A stretch of DNA of 6,758 bases from Vulcanimicrobiota bacterium (GTDB lineage Bacteria > Vulcanimicrobiota > Vulcanimicrobiia > Vulcanimicrobiales > Vulcanimicrobiaceae), in contig JAFARW010000111.1 in the NCBI GenBank assembly GCA_019245275.1, forward strand, positions 1 through 6,758, in the 5' to 3' direction. Position numbers and translations under genes: made by a program. The notes under the pieces were generated by a model. The model saw only the letters and a program-made list of their open reading frames with translations. It was not told the DNA's origin and searched no databases. Below are positions 5,975 to 6,758 of the stretch, piece by piece. How positions within the stretch are numbered: the first letter of the stretch is position 1; the number at the start of each line of letters is the position of its first letter.

Positions 5975-6758
5975 TTAATTTCCCTCAAAATGAGGTTTTG
6001 TGCCGGCGATAAACGCTTCATACGCGCGCCGGAAATCGCGCGTCTGCATCAGTTGCGCCTGCGCTTCCGCTTCGGCGTCGATCGCGTCGTCGAGCGGCAT
6101 TGCCCACTCGCGACGCAACATCTTCTTCGTCATCGCATGCGCAAGGGTTGGCCCTTGTGCAAGTCGCTTTGCGGCCAGTCGGGTAGCGCGTAACAACTCC
6201 TCCGGCGGGTGGAGTTCATTGTAAAAACCCCATGCCAGCGCTTCTTCTCCCATCATCGCGCGACCGGTATACAGCAACTCTGATGCGCGTCCGAGTCCGA
6301 TGATACGCGGCAACATCGCGCATGCGCCCATATCGCATCCGCCAAGACCAACGCGAGAAAATAGAAAGGTGACTTGACTCCGCGCGGTGCCGAAACGAAG
6401 ATCCGAAGCCATCGCAAGGATTGCGCCGGCGCCTGCGCAGACGCCATCGATCGCGGCGATGATCGGCTGCGGGCAGTTGCGTATCGCTTTGACAACATCG
6501 CCCGTAAGTTGCGTGAATTCGAGAAGGCCTGCGCGATCGAGCTCGGTGAGCGGCCCGATGATCTCGCGCACGTCGCCACCGGAACAGAAGTTGTCTCCCG
6601 CTCCGCCGATGATAACTACTTTAGTCGATTCGCGTGTTGCAAGCTCGCGAAAACGATCGCGCAGCTCCCGGTACATCTCGAACGTAAGCGGATTCTTCTT
6701 CTCGGGGCGCGAGAGCGTGATTGTGAGAATCGTGTCCGCCTCGCTCCACTGTATTCCA
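5975..6758 (-). CDS. Enoyl-CoA hydratase/isomerase (crotonase) family protein lacking the two hydratase glutamates, 5' end cut by window edge
   Basis: The frame is open to the right edge; about 27 residues precede the internal Met at 6676, including ITLSRPEKKNPLTFE, the usual first strand of a crotonase. The start is therefore outside the window. Residues are numbered here from that Met. The CoA-binding/oxyanion-hole elements are present: DNFCSGGDV (28-36) and GVCAGAGA (78-85). At the two positions where enoyl-CoA hydratase has catalytic Glu (rat Glu144 and Glu164), this protein has non-acidic residues: Ile86 or its neighbour in GAGAILAMASD, and Ser/Arg in FLFSRVGLG. Instead an Asp (Asp115) sits in GGCDMGA. 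Simple hydration of an enoyl-CoA is thus unlikely. The crotonase fold also supports hydrolysis, isomerisation and C-C cleavage, and a ring-opening or hydrolytic step on a cyclic acyl-CoA is my inference from the neighbours. It is the first visible gene of the operon and ends 4 bases before the dehydrogenase start. Confidence 0.9.
   Translation of the reverse strand, partial: GIQWSEADTILTITLSRPEKKNPLTFEMYRELRDRFRELATRESTKVVIIGGAGDNFCSGGDVREIIGPLTELDRAGLLEFTQLTGDVVKAIRNCPQPIIAAIDGVCAGAGAILAMASDLRFGTARSQVTFLFSRVGLGGCDMGACAMLPRIIGLGRASELLYTGRAMMGEEALAWGFYNELHPPEELLRATRLAAKRLAQGPTLAHAMTKKMLRREWAMPLDDAIDAEAEAQAQLMQTRDFRRAYEAFIAGTKPHFEGN
5982..5986 (-). promoter_or_regulatory. Ribosome binding site GAGGG for the acyl-CoA dehydrogenase
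   Basis: On the minus strand GAGGG lies inside the last codons of the crotonase gene and 11 bases before the TTG at 5970. It decides in favour of that start over the ATG at 6021, which has no comparable motif. The spacing is slightly long, so the support is moderate. Confidence 0.5.

Noticed and set aside
5971..6021. ATG at 6021 as the dehydrogenase start
   Set aside because: It has no ribosome binding site and a 47-base overlap with the crotonase gene; the TTG at 5970 follows GAGGG and fits the family N-terminus. It is kept only as an alternative.

Overview
The window is a compact, gene-dense bacterial segment. By eye it is moderately GC-rich, GTG and TTG starts are common, and genes either overlap or are separated by a few bases. 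The proteins resemble those of aerobic aromatic-acid degraders. The small lipoprotein with an Ig-like tail and the overall style suggest an uncultured soil-type lineage, perhaps Eremiobacterota (WPS-2). That taxonomic guess comes from pattern memory only and is weak. No stretch longer than about 50 bases is without a gene, and no rRNA, CRISPR array or insertion sequence is visible.

Layout. (1) Positions 1-1737, plus strand: the 3' part of a sodium:solute symporter family permease (its start lies outside the window), joined by a 4-base GTGA overlap to a RidA-family gene. (2) Positions 1721-2131, minus strand: a small predicted lipoprotein whose 3' end overlaps the RidA gene by 17 bases. (3) Positions 2132-2174: a 43-base divergent spacer with a tRNA-like T-loop/CCA string and, next to it, a short inverted repeat over the lipoprotein start codon. 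(4) Positions 2175-3221, plus strand: an uncharacterised polytopic membrane protein rich in intramembrane histidines. (5) Positions 3218-6758, minus strand: a three-gene operon read from the right edge, consisting of a crotonase-fold enoyl-CoA hydratase-like protein (5' end outside the window), an acyl-CoA dehydrogenase and a 2-aminobenzoate/benzoate-CoA ligase-like enzyme.

How they may work together. The ligase, acyl-CoA dehydrogenase, crotonase and RidA subtypes all resemble the set I associate with CoA-dependent anthranilate (2-aminobenzoate) breakdown. In that scheme the ligase activates the acid. A 2-aminobenzoyl-CoA monooxygenase/reductase, not in this window and predicted just beyond the right edge, dearomatises it. 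The crotonase, dehydrogenase and RidA protein would then deal with the non-aromatic enamine/acyl-CoA intermediates. The symporter is a plausible importer of the acid. Two of these proteins lack the canonical catalytic residues of their superfamilies (the crotonase its two glutamates, the RidA protein its arginine). This suggests specialised chemistry rather than ordinary beta-oxidation or imine hydrolysis. The lipoprotein and the histidine-rich membrane protein have no evident link to the pathway.
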